DNA of 64,000 nucleotides from Bacteroidota bacterium (GTDB lineage Bacteria; Bacteroidota; Bacteroidia; Bacteroidales; JAADJA01). The notes below the pieces were generated by a model. That model made no database searches and was not told the origin of the DNA. It saw only the letters and a program-made list of their open reading frames with translations. The DNA is taken from the NCBI GenBank assembly GCA_020444515.1, contig JAHLKX010000004.1:434001-498000 (forward strand), written 5' to 3'. A program made the position numbers and the translations under genes. Of the stretch, positions 8,652 through 17,941 are shown piece by piece. The number at the start of each line of letters is the position of its first letter. Position 1 is the first letter of the stretch.

Positions 8652-9008
8652 ATGAAAATAATAAATTGCCCTGTCCCTTATTGGGTCCTGTTATGTGGAC
8701 TGTTATTTTTTTCGGAATCAGTTTTTCCTCAAAAAATATATTCTTGTGAAAGCAAGTATGAAGCAGATTTCAAAATCTTCGTTGTTGAAAGCAAATATGA
8801 AGCCGATCTGTGTGTATATAAGGTAGAAAGCAAGTATGAAGCTGACGATAATAGGGGGTTGTGGTATTTCGTCGAAAGTAAATACGAGGCTGATAAAAAA
8901 ATATACTTTACCGATTCCAAATACGACGCAGATTTATTGATCTATTTCGTCGACAGCAAATACGAAGCAGAATGGCGAAAGCGACAACAAATGCATTTGT
9001 TATATTAA
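8652..9008 (+). CDS. Exported DUF6150-type SKYEAD-repeat protein
   Basis: About 118 residues. The frame also opens at a TTG (8628), but the ATG at 8652 starts directly at a signal peptide ending ...FFSESVFPQ, so I use it. The mature part is almost entirely six copies of a unit starting [ED]SKY[ED]A[DE] and continuing with alternating hydrophobic residues (for example FKIFVV, LCVYKV, LLIYFV). The period is 13 residues, with one 16-residue unit. This is the pattern of the DUF6150 family; function unknown. The repeats differ at synonymous codon positions, which argues for long-term selection on the protein. Probably periplasmic or surface-located, perhaps a small beta-solenoid (inference). Confidence 0.75.
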   Translation: MKIINCPVPYWVLLCGLLFFSESVFPQKIYSCESKYEADFKIFVVESKYEADLCVYKVESKYEADDNRGLWYFVESKYEADKKIYFTDSKYDADLLIYFVDSKYEAEWRKRQQMHLLY

Positions 9009-9120
9009 AATACGGATCCAAAACTCAGGAAAAAGGTTCCTGAGTTCTTTGCAATACCCTATTGTGTCGAACTAACAAATTAATTTTTTATCTTCGCCGC
9101 CAGTTTACTAATCAAATCAA

Positions 9121-10347
9121 ATGTTTATGAGAAAATTAGCTTCGCTATTGTTGCTATTGGTTTTCGTAGTATACGAATCAATGGCAGGAGGGTATCAGGT
9201 ACGTTTACAGGGTCAGAAGCAAACTGGTATCGGGTTAATCGGGACCCCTTTTGCATTTGGTGCTTCCAGCATCTTTTACAACCCCGGTTCACTCTCCTTC
9301 ATGAAGGACAACTATAGTTTCTCGGGTGGTATCAGCCCTATTTTTTCCAATGCCATCTTTCGGGCCAGCAATTCCGATTATACGGCCACTACTGACAATC
9401 CCACAGGTACTCCTTTTTATTTCTATGGAGCCGGGAAAGTGATCGATGAAATGACCATTGGCATTGGTGTATACACCCCATTCGGCAGTTCTGTTTCATG
9501 GGATCCAAATTGGATGGGGCGCTACTTGATCCAGGATATTTCCCTACAAACCATTTTCATCCAACCCACTGTTTCATACAAGCTGAACGATAAAGTTGGG
9601 ATTGGTGCTGGACTAACCATTGCCACCGGCAGTGTTGAATTAAGTCGAGCTTTACCATCACCAGTAAACGGTCATTTTAATATGGAAGGAAATACCGTAG
9701 CGCTTGGTTTTAATGCTGGCGTTTATTTCAATCCCATTGAACCGTTAAAGATCGGTGTTGATTACAGGAGCAAAATGACGATGAAAATTGACAATGGCAA
9801 TACCGCCTTTACTGAAATACCACAGTCTCTTGTTGATTATTTCCCCGCTTCAGGAAATTTTAGCGCGGATTTACCGCTTCCGGCAAACCTGGATGCAGGA
9901 ATTGCTTATGACTTTTCCGATAAATTTACACTCGCAGCTGAAATGAATTTGGTGTTCTGGTCGGCATACGATTCCCTGATCATTGATTTTAAAGAGAACA
10001 ATGAGCGCCTTGCGGATGCGCGCAGCCCCAGAGAATATAAGAACAGTCTTATTTTGAGGTTAGGTGGTGAATACCGAATTTCAGATAAATTGACTGCCCG
10101 TGCAGGTGTATATTACGATCCAACACCCACCAATGAAAAATACTTTTCACCCGAAACCGTCAGCTTGAATACCATTGCTTTTACATTTGGACTGTCATTC
10201 ATGCCTGTTGAAGGTTTAAGTATTGACCTGTCATATCTCCAGCTTGAAGGGATGGAAGATGACCGCTCCTATGAACCCGATAATTTTTCCGGGACCTATA
10301 AGGCAAGAACATTCATTCCCGGTATTGGCGTCAGCTATAATTTCTAA
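9121..10347 (+). CDS. OmpP1/FadL family outer membrane porin
   Basis: A 408-residue outer-membrane beta-barrel of the FadL/TodX group, which moves hydrophobic compounds such as fatty acids across the outer membrane. A signal peptide (residues 1-22, ending ESMAG) precedes the typical N-terminal plug region (GGYQVRLQGQKQTGIGLIGT; ASSIFYNPGSLSFM). The remainder alternates as beta strands and ends in an aromatic residue (GIGVSYNF), as expected for Bam-inserted barrels. A TATCTTCG box at 9089-9096 is a candidate promoter. The SGNH lipoprotein gene starts 18 bp downstream; a pair of FadL-type porin and lipase-like lipoprotein suggests joint handling of lipids or esters (inference). Confidence 0.88.
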   Translation: MFMRKLASLLLLLVFVVYESMAGGYQVRLQGQKQTGIGLIGTPFAFGASSIFYNPGSLSFMKDNYSFSGGISPIFSNAIFRASNSDYTATTDNPTGTPFYFYGAGKVIDEMTIGIGVYTPFGSSVSWDPNWMGRYLIQDISLQTIFIQPTVSYKLNDKVGIGAGLTIATGSVELSRALPSPVNGHFNMEGNTVALGFNAGVYFNPIEPLKIGVDYRSKMTMKIDNGNTAFTEIPQSLVDYFPASGNFSADLPLPANLDAGIAYDFSDKFTLAAEMNLVFWSAYDSLIIDFKENNERLADARSPREYKNSLILRLGGEYRISDKLTARAGVYYDPTPTNEKYFSPETVSLNTIAFTFGLSFMPVEGLSIDLSYLQLEGMEDDRSYEPDNFSGTYKARTFIPGIGVSYNF

Positions 10348-10365
10348 TCCAAAAAATTGAAGAAA

Positions 10366-11682
10366 ATGAAGTTTAAATATATCCTGTATATTATAATTAT
10401 CGGGTTTCTTTTTTCGTGTAAACCCGAACTGGAAGATTATGCAGTTTCCAGCGGAAGTGCTGATTTCTCAACCTATGTAGCCCTTGGCAACTCCCTTACG
10501 GCAGGTTATGCCAACGGAGCATTGTATCGTTCCGGTCAAATGTATTCTTATCCTTCCATCCTGGCTGAACAATTTAAAAAAGCCGGAGGCGGAGAATTCG
10601 TTCAACCTCTTTTGGATGGCGAATATGGGATTTTACCCGGCAAACTCAAACTTGGATATGCTACCGATTGTCTGGGTGCGACCAGCCTGGCTCCTGTCCC
10701 TGATCAAGGCAACCTCGATCCTTTGGTACCTGTTGGATACGCCGTTAACAACCTGGGTGTGCCCGGAGCCAAGTCGTTCCATCTGGTTGCACCCGGATAT
10801 GGAAATTTAGCAGGTGTTCCTGTTGGAACTGCCAATCCTTATTATGCTCGATTTGCCAGTTCACAAGTTGCCACAGTTATTGGGGATGCAATTGCACAAA
10901 CGCCAACATTCTACACCCTCTGGATCGGCAGCAATGACGTTTTGGGCTATGCCACTTCTGGGGGCATCGGAGATACGATTACCGGACAAAATACCTTTGC
11001 ATATGTATTAAACACCATCCTCATGTCGATGAATGCTACGGGTGCCAAGGGGGCCGTCGCCAATATTCCCGATATTGTTTCAGCTCCTTTTTTTACCACA
11101 ATACCTCCAAATGGATATGTGGTAACCCAGGGACAGGCTGACACATTGAATTTATTCCTTGGTGGATTTGGATTTCAATACCAGGCCGGCCCCAATTATT
11201 TTATTATTGAAGATCCAACTTCGCAGTTGGGATTCCGGCAAATGGTTCAGGGTGAATTGTTGTTGTTAACATTACCTCAGGATTCATTAAAATGTGCCTA
11301 TTGGGGTGGATTTGACCCGGTATTGCAGCAGCCTGTTCCCATACCCAGACAATATGTATTAACAACTGCGGAGGTCAATAGTATCAATGCGGCTGTCGAG
11401 GGTTACAATGCAACCATAAGCCAGTTGGCCAGCCAGTATGGTCTAGCGCTCGTTGATGCAAATACGATCTCAAAAGAACTCCGTGACGGATTGGTTTACA
11501 ATGGTGAAACCATTTCATCCACTTTTGTCACAGGAAATGGATTCTCACTGGATGGCATACACCTCACACCGAAAGGTTATGCTTTGATTGCCAATTTGTT
11601 CATCGAAAGCATTAATCAACAATTCGGTGCTACACTACCTGAAGTAAATCTTGTTGATTATCCGGCTAACGAATTACCTTAA
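10366..11682 (+). CDS. SGNH/GDSL-hydrolase family lipoprotein
   Basis: About 438 residues. An in-frame TTG occurs at 10357, but the ATG at 10366 is preferred. The N-terminus is a lipoprotein signal ending in lipobox GFLFSC, so the protein is probably anchored in the outer membrane. SGNH blocks are visible: VALGNSLTAGYANG (block I, with catalytic Ser), LWIGSNDVLGYA (block III, GxND), and DGIHLTPKGYALIA near the C-terminus (block V, Asp-His). The chain is longer than a minimal GDSL esterase, with an insertion in the middle. It likely hydrolyses esters of lipids or acylated glycans. It is followed by a strong terminator and preceded by a FadL-like porin gene. Confidence 0.85.
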   Translation: MKFKYILYIIIIGFLFSCKPELEDYAVSSGSADFSTYVALGNSLTAGYANGALYRSGQMYSYPSILAEQFKKAGGGEFVQPLLDGEYGILPGKLKLGYATDCLGATSLAPVPDQGNLDPLVPVGYAVNNLGVPGAKSFHLVAPGYGNLAGVPVGTANPYYARFASSQVATVIGDAIAQTPTFYTLWIGSNDVLGYATSGGIGDTITGQNTFAYVLNTILMSMNATGAKGAVANIPDIVSAPFFTTIPPNGYVVTQGQADTLNLFLGGFGFQYQAGPNYFIIEDPTSQLGFRQMVQGELLLLTLPQDSLKCAYWGGFDPVLQQPVPIPRQYVLTTAEVNSINAAVEGYNATISQLASQYGLALVDANTISKELRDGLVYNGETISSTFVTGNGFSLDGIHLTPKGYALIANLFIESINQQFGATLPEVNLVDYPANELP

Positions 11683-11709
11683 TTATCAAGGTTATTAATT
11701 TATTTGAAA

Positions 11710-11747
11710 ATCTTTCCCATACTCTCTGTGCGGGAAAGATTTTTTTA
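11710..11747 (+). terminator. Intrinsic terminator after the SGNH lipoprotein gene
   Basis: ATCTTTCCC (11710-11718) and GGGAAAGAT (11732-11740) form a 9-bp stem, followed at once by a run of T. It ends the FadL/SGNH transcript. A TATTTTCG box just downstream (about 11745-11752) may be the rdgB promoter. Confidence 0.85.
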
Positions 11748-11783
11748 TTTTCGCACCACTGAAACACCTGGAAAATAATTTAT

Positions 11784-12368
11784 ATGAAATTGGTATTTGC
11801 GACAAACAATGAGCATAAACTTGATGAGATCAGACATATCCTTGATTCCAGCATACGGATTCAATCCTTAACAGAAATCGGTTGTATGGAAGATATACCC
11901 GAAACTGCCAATACCCTTGAAGGAAATGCACAACTCAAAGCAAATTACATTCACGAGAAATACAACCTGGATTGTTTTGCTGATGATACCGGATTGGAAA
12001 TTGAAGCGCTGGGAGGCAAGCCAGGTGTTTTCTCAGCACGATATGCCGGTCCCGGTCACAATCACCAAAAAAACATGGATAAGGTTTTGGTTGAGCTGGG
12101 AGGAGAAATCAATCGCAAGGCACAATTCAGAACGGTGATCGCACTTATTCTGGATGGAAAGAAATATTCATTCGAAGGGATTGTTGAAGGAAAAATCTTA
12201 ACAGAAAAGCATGGTGACAAAGGTTTTGGCTATGATCCTATTTTCCAACCCGATGGATTCAATGTTTCTTTTGCTGAGATGGATCTGAAGGATAAGAATG
12301 AAATTAGCCATCGGGGAAAAGCAGTCAGGAAACTGGTTGATTTTTTAAAAAACTATAATAAATCCTGA
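11784..12368 (+). CDS. rdgB: XTP/dITP diphosphatase (RdgB/HAM1)
   Basis: A 194-residue protein of standard length for Rdg[15 protein letters not shown] at the N-terminus is the nucleotide-binding start of the family. [20 protein letters not shown] (near 65-84) is the signature block with the catalytic acidic residues, and [12 protein letters not shown] near 145 is the C-terminal signature. It removes inosine- and xanthosine-type triphosphates from the nucleotide pool. It is convergent with miaA and their 3' ends overlap by 16 bp. Confidence 0.93.
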   Translation: MKLVFATNNEHKLDEIRHILDSSIRIQSLTEIGCMEDIPETANTLEGNAQLKANYIHEKYNLDCFADDTGLEIEALGGKPGVFSARYAGPGHNHQKNMDKVLVELGGEINRKAQFRTVIALILDGKKYSFEGIVEGKILTEKHGDKGFGYDPIFQPDGFNVSFAEMDLKDKNEISHRGKAVRKLVDFLKNYNKS

Positions 12369-13252
12369 ATATATTCAAGAATTTCGGATCCTTGCCTGGG
12401 TTGGAACCATTTTATTTGATCATCTTTTTGAAACCAGGTTAATTGTCGTTTGGCATATCGTCTTGTATGGGTTTTGATTTTTTCGATGGCCAGTTCAAGG
12501 CCCCATTCCCCATCAAGATATTTGAATATTTCCTTATAACCAACCGTATTTAATGAATTTTCATTTCTATATTTTTCCAGGCTCTTCACTTCGTCAATTA
12601 ACCCCTCTTCAATCATTTGATCCACACGCTGGTGTATTCGCTCAAAGAGCTCTGATCGTGGGCGATTAAGGGCAATTTTGATTGTATTGAAAGTTCTGCT
12701 TTTGCGGGTATTTCTTCTCAATTCAGAAAAAGGTTTTCCCGCAGTGTAAAATACTTCCAGCGCCCGAAGAATGCGATTGGGGTTATCTATATCAACGACT
12801 GCAAAATAATCCGGATCCACCTTTTGTAATTCATCTCTTAAAGATTCAATGCCTTCGGTTTGTAATTTCTGCTTCAATGATCTCCGCAATCCAACTTCAG
12901 GATCGGGAAAATCGTCGATGCCCTTACATACTGCATCTATATATAAACCCGATCCACCCACCATAACAGCCACCTGATTATTTTTGAAATAATCATCCAG
13001 AAATCCCAGTACATCCTTTTCAAATTTCGATACATTATAATAATCGGTAACCGAAAGATGGCCTACAAAATGATGTGGGACCGCCTGCATTTCTTTCTCC
13101 GTTGGTGATGCGACTCCGATCTTTAATTCCTTATAGAACTGCCTTGAATCGGCCGATATTATATCACTGCCCAGGGCCAGGGCCATTTCAATGGCCGTGC
13201 TGGTTTTACCAACCGCAGTGGGTCCTGTAATGACAATAAGGGTAGGTTTCAA
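12353..13252 (-). CDS. miaA: tRNA dimethylallyltransferase
   Basis: A 299-residue enzyme that adds an isoprenoid group to A37 of tRNAs reading UNN codons. The P-loop GPTAVGKTS is at residues 9-17. [16 protein letters not shown] and the catalytic HHFVGHLS segment follow. [18 protein letters not shown] and the C-terminal [15 protein letters not shown] motif are also present. The reading frame begins at TTG (13252); no ATG or GTG fits upstream, so a TTG start is likely. Its 3' end overlaps rdgB by 16 bp. It is the last gene of a minus-strand run with the pRiA4b-like gene and cca. Confidence 0.93.
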   Translation of the reverse strand: MKPTLIVITGPTAVGKTSTAIEMALALGSDIISADSRQFYKELKIGVASPTEKEMQAVPHHFVGHLSVTDYYNVSKFEKDVLGFLDDYFKNNQVAVMVGGSGLYIDAVCKGIDDFPDPEVGLRRSLKQKLQTEGIESLRDELQKVDPDYFAVVDIDNPNRILRALEVFYTAGKPFSELRRNTRKSRTFNTIKIALNRPRSELFERIHQRVDQMIEEGLIDEVKSLEKYRNENSLNTVGYKEIFKYLDGEWGLELAIEKIKTHTRRYAKRQLTWFQKDDQIKWFQPRQGSEILEYIQDLL

Positions 13253-13284
13253 AGAAAAGAATTTGTAGTTTAATGAAGGGAACT

Positions 13285-13827
13285 TTACTGATTATCAACA
13301 TAATCATCCAGTGATCCGTCGATGATATCTTCAAAATCCTGTATGAGTTGTTTTCTCAATTCATCATCATCTTCGTCATCGATATCCACCTCAGCTTTGA
13401 GATCCTGAAGGGTTCCCCGTTTAAATGAACACTTCGGATAATTGACCTCCTCTTTTTGTTTGAATACACTCAGTAATTCCATAAAAAATGTTTTCATGTT
13501 GAGAAAATCATACTCGAACAGGAGGCGCTGCCGGGGTTCATTGATAAAATCTCGAATAACAGCCTGATGCATAACATAGGTTTCCTTTAAAGGTTGGTTC
13601 TCTTCCTCCATTTCTTCCCCATTCATCATATCAATTAAAGTGATCTCCTGTTTTTTATTCCATTTCTGATCACATATATGAAACGAGGCCAGTTCATTCT
13701 CATTGAGCCCCACACTTTCCATGATCACTTTATGTAAATCTTTAAAAGTTTGATTGGCTTTGATTTCATAATCTCTTATAAAATCATCAACTTCACCATA
13801 TAACATCCTGAATTTATAAATATGCAT
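13285..13827 (-). CDS. pRiA4b ORF-3-like protein
   Basis: A 180-residue acidic protein. The N-terminal part (MHIYKFRMLYGEVDDFIRDY; FKDLHKVIMESVGLNENELASF) matches the plasmid pRiA4b ORF-3-like family, a small fold seen both in mobile-element-associated genes and, in Bacteroidota, as a conserved chromosomal gene of unknown role. The C-terminus is very acidic (EVDIDDEDDDELRKQLIQDF). No signal peptide, membrane segment or catalytic motif is visible. It lies between cca and miaA on the same strand, and nothing around it suggests recent transfer. Confidence 0.7.
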   Translation of the reverse strand: MHIYKFRMLYGEVDDFIRDYEIKANQTFKDLHKVIMESVGLNENELASFHICDQKWNKKQEITLIDMMNGEEMEEENQPLKETYVMHQAVIRDFINEPRQRLLFEYDFLNMKTFFMELLSVFKQKEEVNYPKCSFKRGTLQDLKAEVDIDDEDDDELRKQLIQDFEDIIDGSLDDYVDNQ

Positions 13828-13899
13828 ACTCCAAAAAGTTTATCAGTGCCATAAAGTTAAGCAATATGATTTAATTCAATCGTGCGAATCGGATAAAAT

Positions 13900-15360
13900 T
13901 TAATCAGGATGGCTATTTGATATACCCTTGTTCGGGTTCAGTCCATGAATAGCCCCCTGTTTTAGCATATATGCATAAGCTTCTTCATAATTATTATGAA
14001 TCTCACCTTCCAGGATGGCCTCCCTGATCGCTGTTTTAATCTCACCAACCACCCTGCCCGGCTTAATACCAAAAGTATCCATGATCACTTCACCGCTGAT
14101 GGGTGGTTGCCAGTTGCGCAAACGATCTTTCTCTTCAATATCAATGAGCTTTTGCCTTACGAGCTTGAAATTGTTCAGGAATCGTTTGACCTTTTCCGGG
14201 TTTTTCGAAGTGATATCCGCTTCACAAAGCATCATCAAATCGTCAATCTCTTCACCCGCTTCAAAAAGAAGCCGTCGGATGGCCGAGTCAGTAACATGAC
14301 TTTCGGCAAGCGCAATGGGCCGCAAATGAAGTAAAACCAATTTTTGCACATATCGCATCTTCTCATTCAAAGGCAATTTGAGTTTACTGAATATTTTGGG
14401 AACCATTTTCGAACCGATAAATTCATGACCATGGAAGGTCCATCCGGTATCTGGTTCAAACTTTTTGGTAGCCGGCTTGGCGATGTCATGTAAAATGGCA
14501 GCCCATCGCAACCATAAACTATCGGTTTTTTCTGCCAGATTATCCAACACCTTCAGTGTATGGTAAAAATTATCTTTATGTCCTTTTCCATTGATAAACT
14601 CAGTGCCTTTTAAATCCTGCATTTGGGGAAAAATGAGTTTGAGCAATCCTGTCATCTCAAGCATTTTAAATCCAATGGAGGGTTTTGGAGCCAGGATCAA
14701 TTTATTCAACTCTTCCACGATCCTTTCCATGGAAACAATTTTGATCCTCCCGACATTTCTTTGAATGGCAGTAAATGTTTCTTCTTCGATCTTAAAATTG
14801 AGTTGGGTTGCAAACCGAATGGCACGCATCATCCGCAAAGGATCATCAGAGAATGTAATATCAGGATCAAGGGGTGTGCGAATGATCCGGGCTTTGATAT
14901 CATTCATCCCACCAAAGGGATCGAGTAAACGACCATAATCACTTTTCTGCAAACTGATTGCCATGGCATTGATGGTAAAATCGCGCCGGTTCTGATCATC
15001 CTCAAGGGTTCCATCTTCCACCAGGGGCTTTCGTGAATCTTTTCGATACGATTCCTTGCGGGCACCTACGAACTCAATCTGCCAGTTTTCCTCCCCTTTA
15101 TATTTTACCATGGCTGTACCAAAATTTTTGAAAATATTGACCTTATTTTCACGTCCGGTCCGCTTTGCAAACTCTAACGCAAACTCAATACCACTTCCTA
15201 CAACCACAATATCAATATCAACACAGGCCCGTTTCATAATCATATCTCTTACATAACCACCCACGACATACGCAGGGAGGTTTAATTCTGTGGCTGCGTC
15301 AGCAATAATTCTGAAGACCGGTTTATCAATGTAATCCTGCAAGGTTTTTATTTTGGGCAA
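13900..15360 (-). CDS. cca: CCA tRNA nucleotidyltransferase with HD domain
   Basis: About 486 residues. [13 protein letters not shown] (near 32-44) and the metal-binding DIDIVVVG identify a class II nucleotidyltransferase. [11 protein letters not shown] and [12 protein letters not shown] follow in the normal order. A C-terminal HD domain has HDIAKPATK and GHEFIGSK. The enzyme builds or repairs the 3' CCA of tRNAs, and the two tRNA genes in this window lack encoded CCA. The frame opens at TTG (15360), but that codon lies inside a TAATTTTG promoter-like box (15365-15358), so a downstream in-frame TTG at 15342 is a possible true start. The catalytic region is unaffected. Confidence 0.9.
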   Translation of the reverse strand: MPKIKTLQDYIDKPVFRIIADAATELNLPAYVVGGYVRDMIMKRACVDIDIVVVGSGIEFALEFAKRTGRENKVNIFKNFGTAMVKYKGEENWQIEFVGARKESYRKDSRKPLVEDGTLEDDQNRRDFTINAMAISLQKSDYGRLLDPFGGMNDIKARIIRTPLDPDITFSDDPLRMMRAIRFATQLNFKIEEETFTAIQRNVGRIKIVSMERIVEELNKLILAPKPSIGFKMLEMTGLLKLIFPQMQDLKGTEFINGKGHKDNFYHTLKVLDNLAEKTDSLWLRWAAILHDIAKPATKKFEPDTGWTFHGHEFIGSKMVPKIFSKLKLPLNEKMRYVQKLVLLHLRPIALAESHVTDSAIRRLLFEAGEEIDDLMMLCEADITSKNPEKVKRFLNNFKLVRQKLIDIEEKDRLRNWQPPISGEVIMDTFGIKPGRVVGEIKTAIREAILEGEIHNNYEEAYAYMLKQGAIHGLNPNKGISNSHPD

Positions 15361-15548
15361 AATTAGGAATAAAACCTAAAACAGGAGGCAACGATATTCG
15401 GGCTTACCTGAAGACATCTCGCGTTGAAATAAAATCAATTCACACCATGATTGTAAGACTGTGTTGTCTACTCAAAAAGTAAAAATATGCGCTGCAGAAC
15501 ACAATACCATTAGTAATTTGCCGATCGACATAATTAGAAAATTTTGCA

Positions 15549-15575
15549 TTTGGAAATATTATTTACTTATATTTG
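15549..15575 (+). promoter_or_regulatory. Promoter of the DUF3276 gene
   Basis: TATATTTG at 15568-15575 is an exact -7 box. Upstream TTTG copies lie at 15549-15552 (15 bp away) and 15543-15546 (21 bp away); the second has normal spacing. Transcription would begin near 15582, which rules out upstream start codons and fixes the gene start at 15611. Confidence 0.65.
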
Positions 15576-15610
15576 CGTGGGTATTTTTTATTAAAACAAA
15601 ACGACTAAGC

Positions 15611-16054
15611 ATGGAAGAGATTGAAAATAAAGGAAAAGGCCAACATCCATCTGATAGTAATGAGGCAAATACCTCAGGGAGCGATAGGCAGGAGATATTT
15701 TCAAGGACGGTTCGGGCAGGGAAAAGAACATATTTTTTTGATGTAAAATCAACCCGTGCCGGCGAATATTATCTCACAATTACGGAAAGTAAGAGGAGGT
15801 TCAACAATGATCAGGGAAAATTTTTCTATGAAAAACACAAACTTTTCCTTTACAAAGAAGATTTTGAAAAGTTTGCCAAAGGATTGAACACAACCATTGA
15901 TTTTATCCAAACGGGAAATGCACCTGAAGAAATTGAAGAAGAGACAGTGAAACCTGCTACAGATCCACATACTGACATTGACTTCGAAGATCTGGATAAT
16001 GAATCAACTGCTGCGAGTAAGGACTCTGAAGAAGAGGATAAAGACACGCAATAG
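15611..16054 (+). CDS. DUF3276 (PUR-alpha-like) nucleic-acid-binding protein
   Basis: About 147 residues. The frame is open back to 15461, but the promoter at 15549-15575 and the family's usual start place the N-terminus at the ATG 15611 (MEEIENKGKG). After a polar lead, FSRTVRAGKRTYFFDVKSTRAGE and YYLTITESKRRF...FEKHKLFLYKEDFEKF form the PUR repeat fold known from DUF3276 proteins of Bacteroidota, which bind single-stranded nucleic acid. The C-terminal about 40 residues are acidic and low-complexity. The gene stands alone and ends before a weak hairpin. Confidence 0.85.
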   Translation: MEEIENKGKGQHPSDSNEANTSGSDRQEIFSRTVRAGKRTYFFDVKSTRAGEYYLTITESKRRFNNDQGKFFYEKHKLFLYKEDFEKFAKGLNTTIDFIQTGNAPEEIEEETVKPATDPHTDIDFEDLDNESTAASKDSEEEDKDTQ

Positions 16055-16062
16055 AAAACATC

Positions 16063-16097
16063 AAACAGGTTGAATTTCAAGAGGGTTAACCTGTTTT
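16063..16097 (+). terminator. Weak hairpin after the DUF3276 gene
   Basis: AAACAGGTT (16063-16071) and AACCTGTTT (16088-16096) form a 9-bp stem with a 16-base loop, followed by only a short T run. It sits 9 bp past the stop codon and may act as a terminator. Confidence 0.5.
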
Positions 16098-16158
16098 CAT
16101 CCATTTACCTATCTTGCCCCGATATTAACACATCGACTGTAATTGTTAATATTTAAAT

Positions 16159-16189
16159 TTTCCGAGCAAATCCTTAAGTTGTATTTTTG
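16159..16189 (+). promoter_or_regulatory. Promoter of parAB
   Basis: TTTC (16159-16162, one mismatch to TTTG), 19 bp, TATTTTTG (16182-16189, exact). The start site would be near 16195, about 35 nt before the parA ATG. Confidence 0.55.
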
Positions 16190-16230
16190 TGAGAAATCGT
16201 CAACTTCAAATGGGCGAAAAAAATTGAGTT

Positions 16231-17046
16231 ATGGGTAAAGTTATTGCCATTGCAAATCAAAAAGGAGGAGTTGGTAAAACAACAACCGCCATTAATCTGG
16301 CCGGTAGTTTTGCGATTTTAGAATACAAAACCCTGATTATCGATGCTGATCCTCAGGCCAACGCCACCAGTGGTGTTGGGATTGACCCCAAAAATGTTAA
16401 AACCAGCATTTACGAATGCATCGTTGATGAAGTTGAACCCGCCAATATTATCCATAACACAGATACTCCAAACCTTGACCTGATCCCTGCACACATTGAC
16501 CTTGTTGGTGCCGAGATTGAGATGATCAACCTGCCCAACCGTGAAAAGATGATGCGAAAGGTCATTGCAAAAGTGAAGGATAATTATGATTTTATTGTGG
16601 TAGATTGCTCTCCTTCCCTGGGCTTGATTACTGTTAATGCCCTCACGGCTGCCGATTCGGTGATCATTCCGGTACAATGTGAATATTTTGCCCTGGAGGG
16701 TCTTGGGAAATTGCTCAATACCATAAAAATAGTTCAGTCACGATTGAATCCCGACCTGGATATTGAGGGTATTCTGCTAACCATGTTCGATCAACGATTG
16801 CGACTTGCCAAACAGGTTGTAGAAGAAGTAAAAACCCATTTTCAGCAAATGGTTTTTGACACCATCATCCATCGCAATACCAAACTGGGTGAGGCCCCTA
16901 GCTTTGGTGAAACCATCATCATTCATGATGCCAGTAGTACCGGTGCGATCAATTATCTCAACCTGGCCCGCGAAATACTTCAGAAAAACAGCATGACAAA
17001 TATCCAGGAGTCGGACAAACAAATTCATACGGTAAATGAAAACTAA
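16231..17046 (+). CDS. parA: Chromosome-partitioning ATPase ParA (Soj)
   Basis: A 271-residue Walker-type ATPase. The deviant Walker A motif KGGVGKTTTAINLAG is at residues 11-25. IDADPQANAT and the Walker B region YDFIVVDCSPSLGLITVNAL follow. It binds DNA non-specifically in the ATP form and moves ParB-parS complexes. parB starts inside its last codons (11-bp overlap), so the two are translated from one message. Confidence 0.94.
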   Translation: MGKVIAIANQKGGVGKTTTAINLAGSFAILEYKTLIIDADPQANATSGVGIDPKNVKTSIYECIVDEVEPANIIHNTDTPNLDLIPAHIDLVGAEIEMINLPNREKMMRKVIAKVKDNYDFIVVDCSPSLGLITVNALTAADSVIIPVQCEYFALEGLGKLLNTIKIVQSRLNPDLDIEGILLTMFDQRLRLAKQVVEEVKTHFQQMVFDTIIHRNTKLGEAPSFGETIIIHDASSTGAINYLNLAREILQKNSMTNIQESDKQIHTVNEN

Positions 17047-17923
17047 AAAATCGGCCTTGGGAAGGGGACTCAGTGCCATATTGGAGAGTCCCGAAACTGA
17101 TATTACTTCAAAAGATATTTCTGGTAATTATGTGGTGGGCGCCATTGCCAACATTCCACTCGAAAAAATAGAAGCCAATCCCTTTCAACCCCGTGATCAA
17201 TTTGAAGAAAAATCGCTGAAAGAGTTATCACAATCAATTCGGGAACAAGGGATCATACAGCCGGTTACCGTGCGCAAAATGGGTTATGAAAAATACCAGC
17301 TAATTTCAGGTGAAAGGCGATTCAAAGCAGCCAGGCTGGCAGGATTAAAAGATATCCCATGCTTTATTCGGGTAGCCAATGATCAACAAATGCTGGAACT
17401 GGCACTCATCGAAAATATTCATCGCAAAGACCTCAATGCCATTGAGATTGGTATCAGCTACCAGCGTTTGATGGAAGAGTGTAAATTGACCCAGGAAAAA
17501 CTTAGTGAAAGATTGGGAAAAGATCGTTCAACCATTACCAATTATATCCGTTTGCTGAAGCTTCCTCCGCCGCTTCAAATAGCACTCCGCGAGGAAAAAA
17601 TCACCATGGGTCATGCACGGGCACTCATTACCATTGAAGACACATCACTACAGGAGGATTTCCTCGAATTGATCATCTCAAAAAATCTTTCGGTCAGGGA
17701 TGTTGAAAGATTGGTCAAAGACAGTGGAACCAAACCTGCTTCAACGCCTCCCAAAAAATCAACAGCCCTTCCCGAAAAGCACCTCTATGTTAGAGACAAA
17801 TTGCGGGGCACCCTCGATACCCGGGTTGATATCCGCAGAAATAATAAAGGCGCAGGAAGCATCGTTATCACGTTCAAATCCGATAATGAATTTGATCGTA
17901 TCATGTCGGCTTTTGAAAAATAA
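17036..17923 (+). CDS. parB: Chromosome-partitioning protein ParB (Spo0J)
   Basis: A 295-residue protein with the ParB/Spo0J layout. KKSALGRGLSAIL at the N-terminus is the ParA-interacting segment. IEANPFQPRDQFEEKSLKEL and ISGERRFKAARLAGL contain the CTP-binding motifs (the GERRFxA box). ENIHRKDLNAIE is followed by a helix-turn-helix (LTQEKLSERLGKDRSTITNY) for parS binding. The C-terminal part after residue 230 is the dimerisation region. No parS site was identified by eye in the window. Confidence 0.94.
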   Translation: MKTKKSALGRGLSAILESPETDITSKDISGNYVVGAIANIPLEKIEANPFQPRDQFEEKSLKELSQSIREQGIIQPVTVRKMGYEKYQLISGERRFKAARLAGLKDIPCFIRVANDQQMLELALIENIHRKDLNAIEIGISYQRLMEECKLTQEKLSERLGKDRSTITNYIRLLKLPPPLQIALREEKITMGHARALITIEDTSLQEDFLELIISKNLSVRDVERLVKDSGTKPASTPPKKSTALPEKHLYVRDKLRGTLDTRVDIRRNNKGAGSIVITFKSDNEFDRIMSAFEK

Positions 17924-17941
17924 CTTACTTTTGAATTGATC

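Noticed and set aside
8740-8990. Short regularly spaced DNA repeats
   Set aside because: They are codon-divergent copies of the SKYEAD protein motif, in frame at 39-bp spacing; not a CRISPR or tandem repeat array.
13285-13827. Mobile element passenger gene
   Set aside because: The pRiA4b ORF-3-like name comes from a plasmid, but here the gene lies between cca and miaA without transposase, terminal repeats or composition change.
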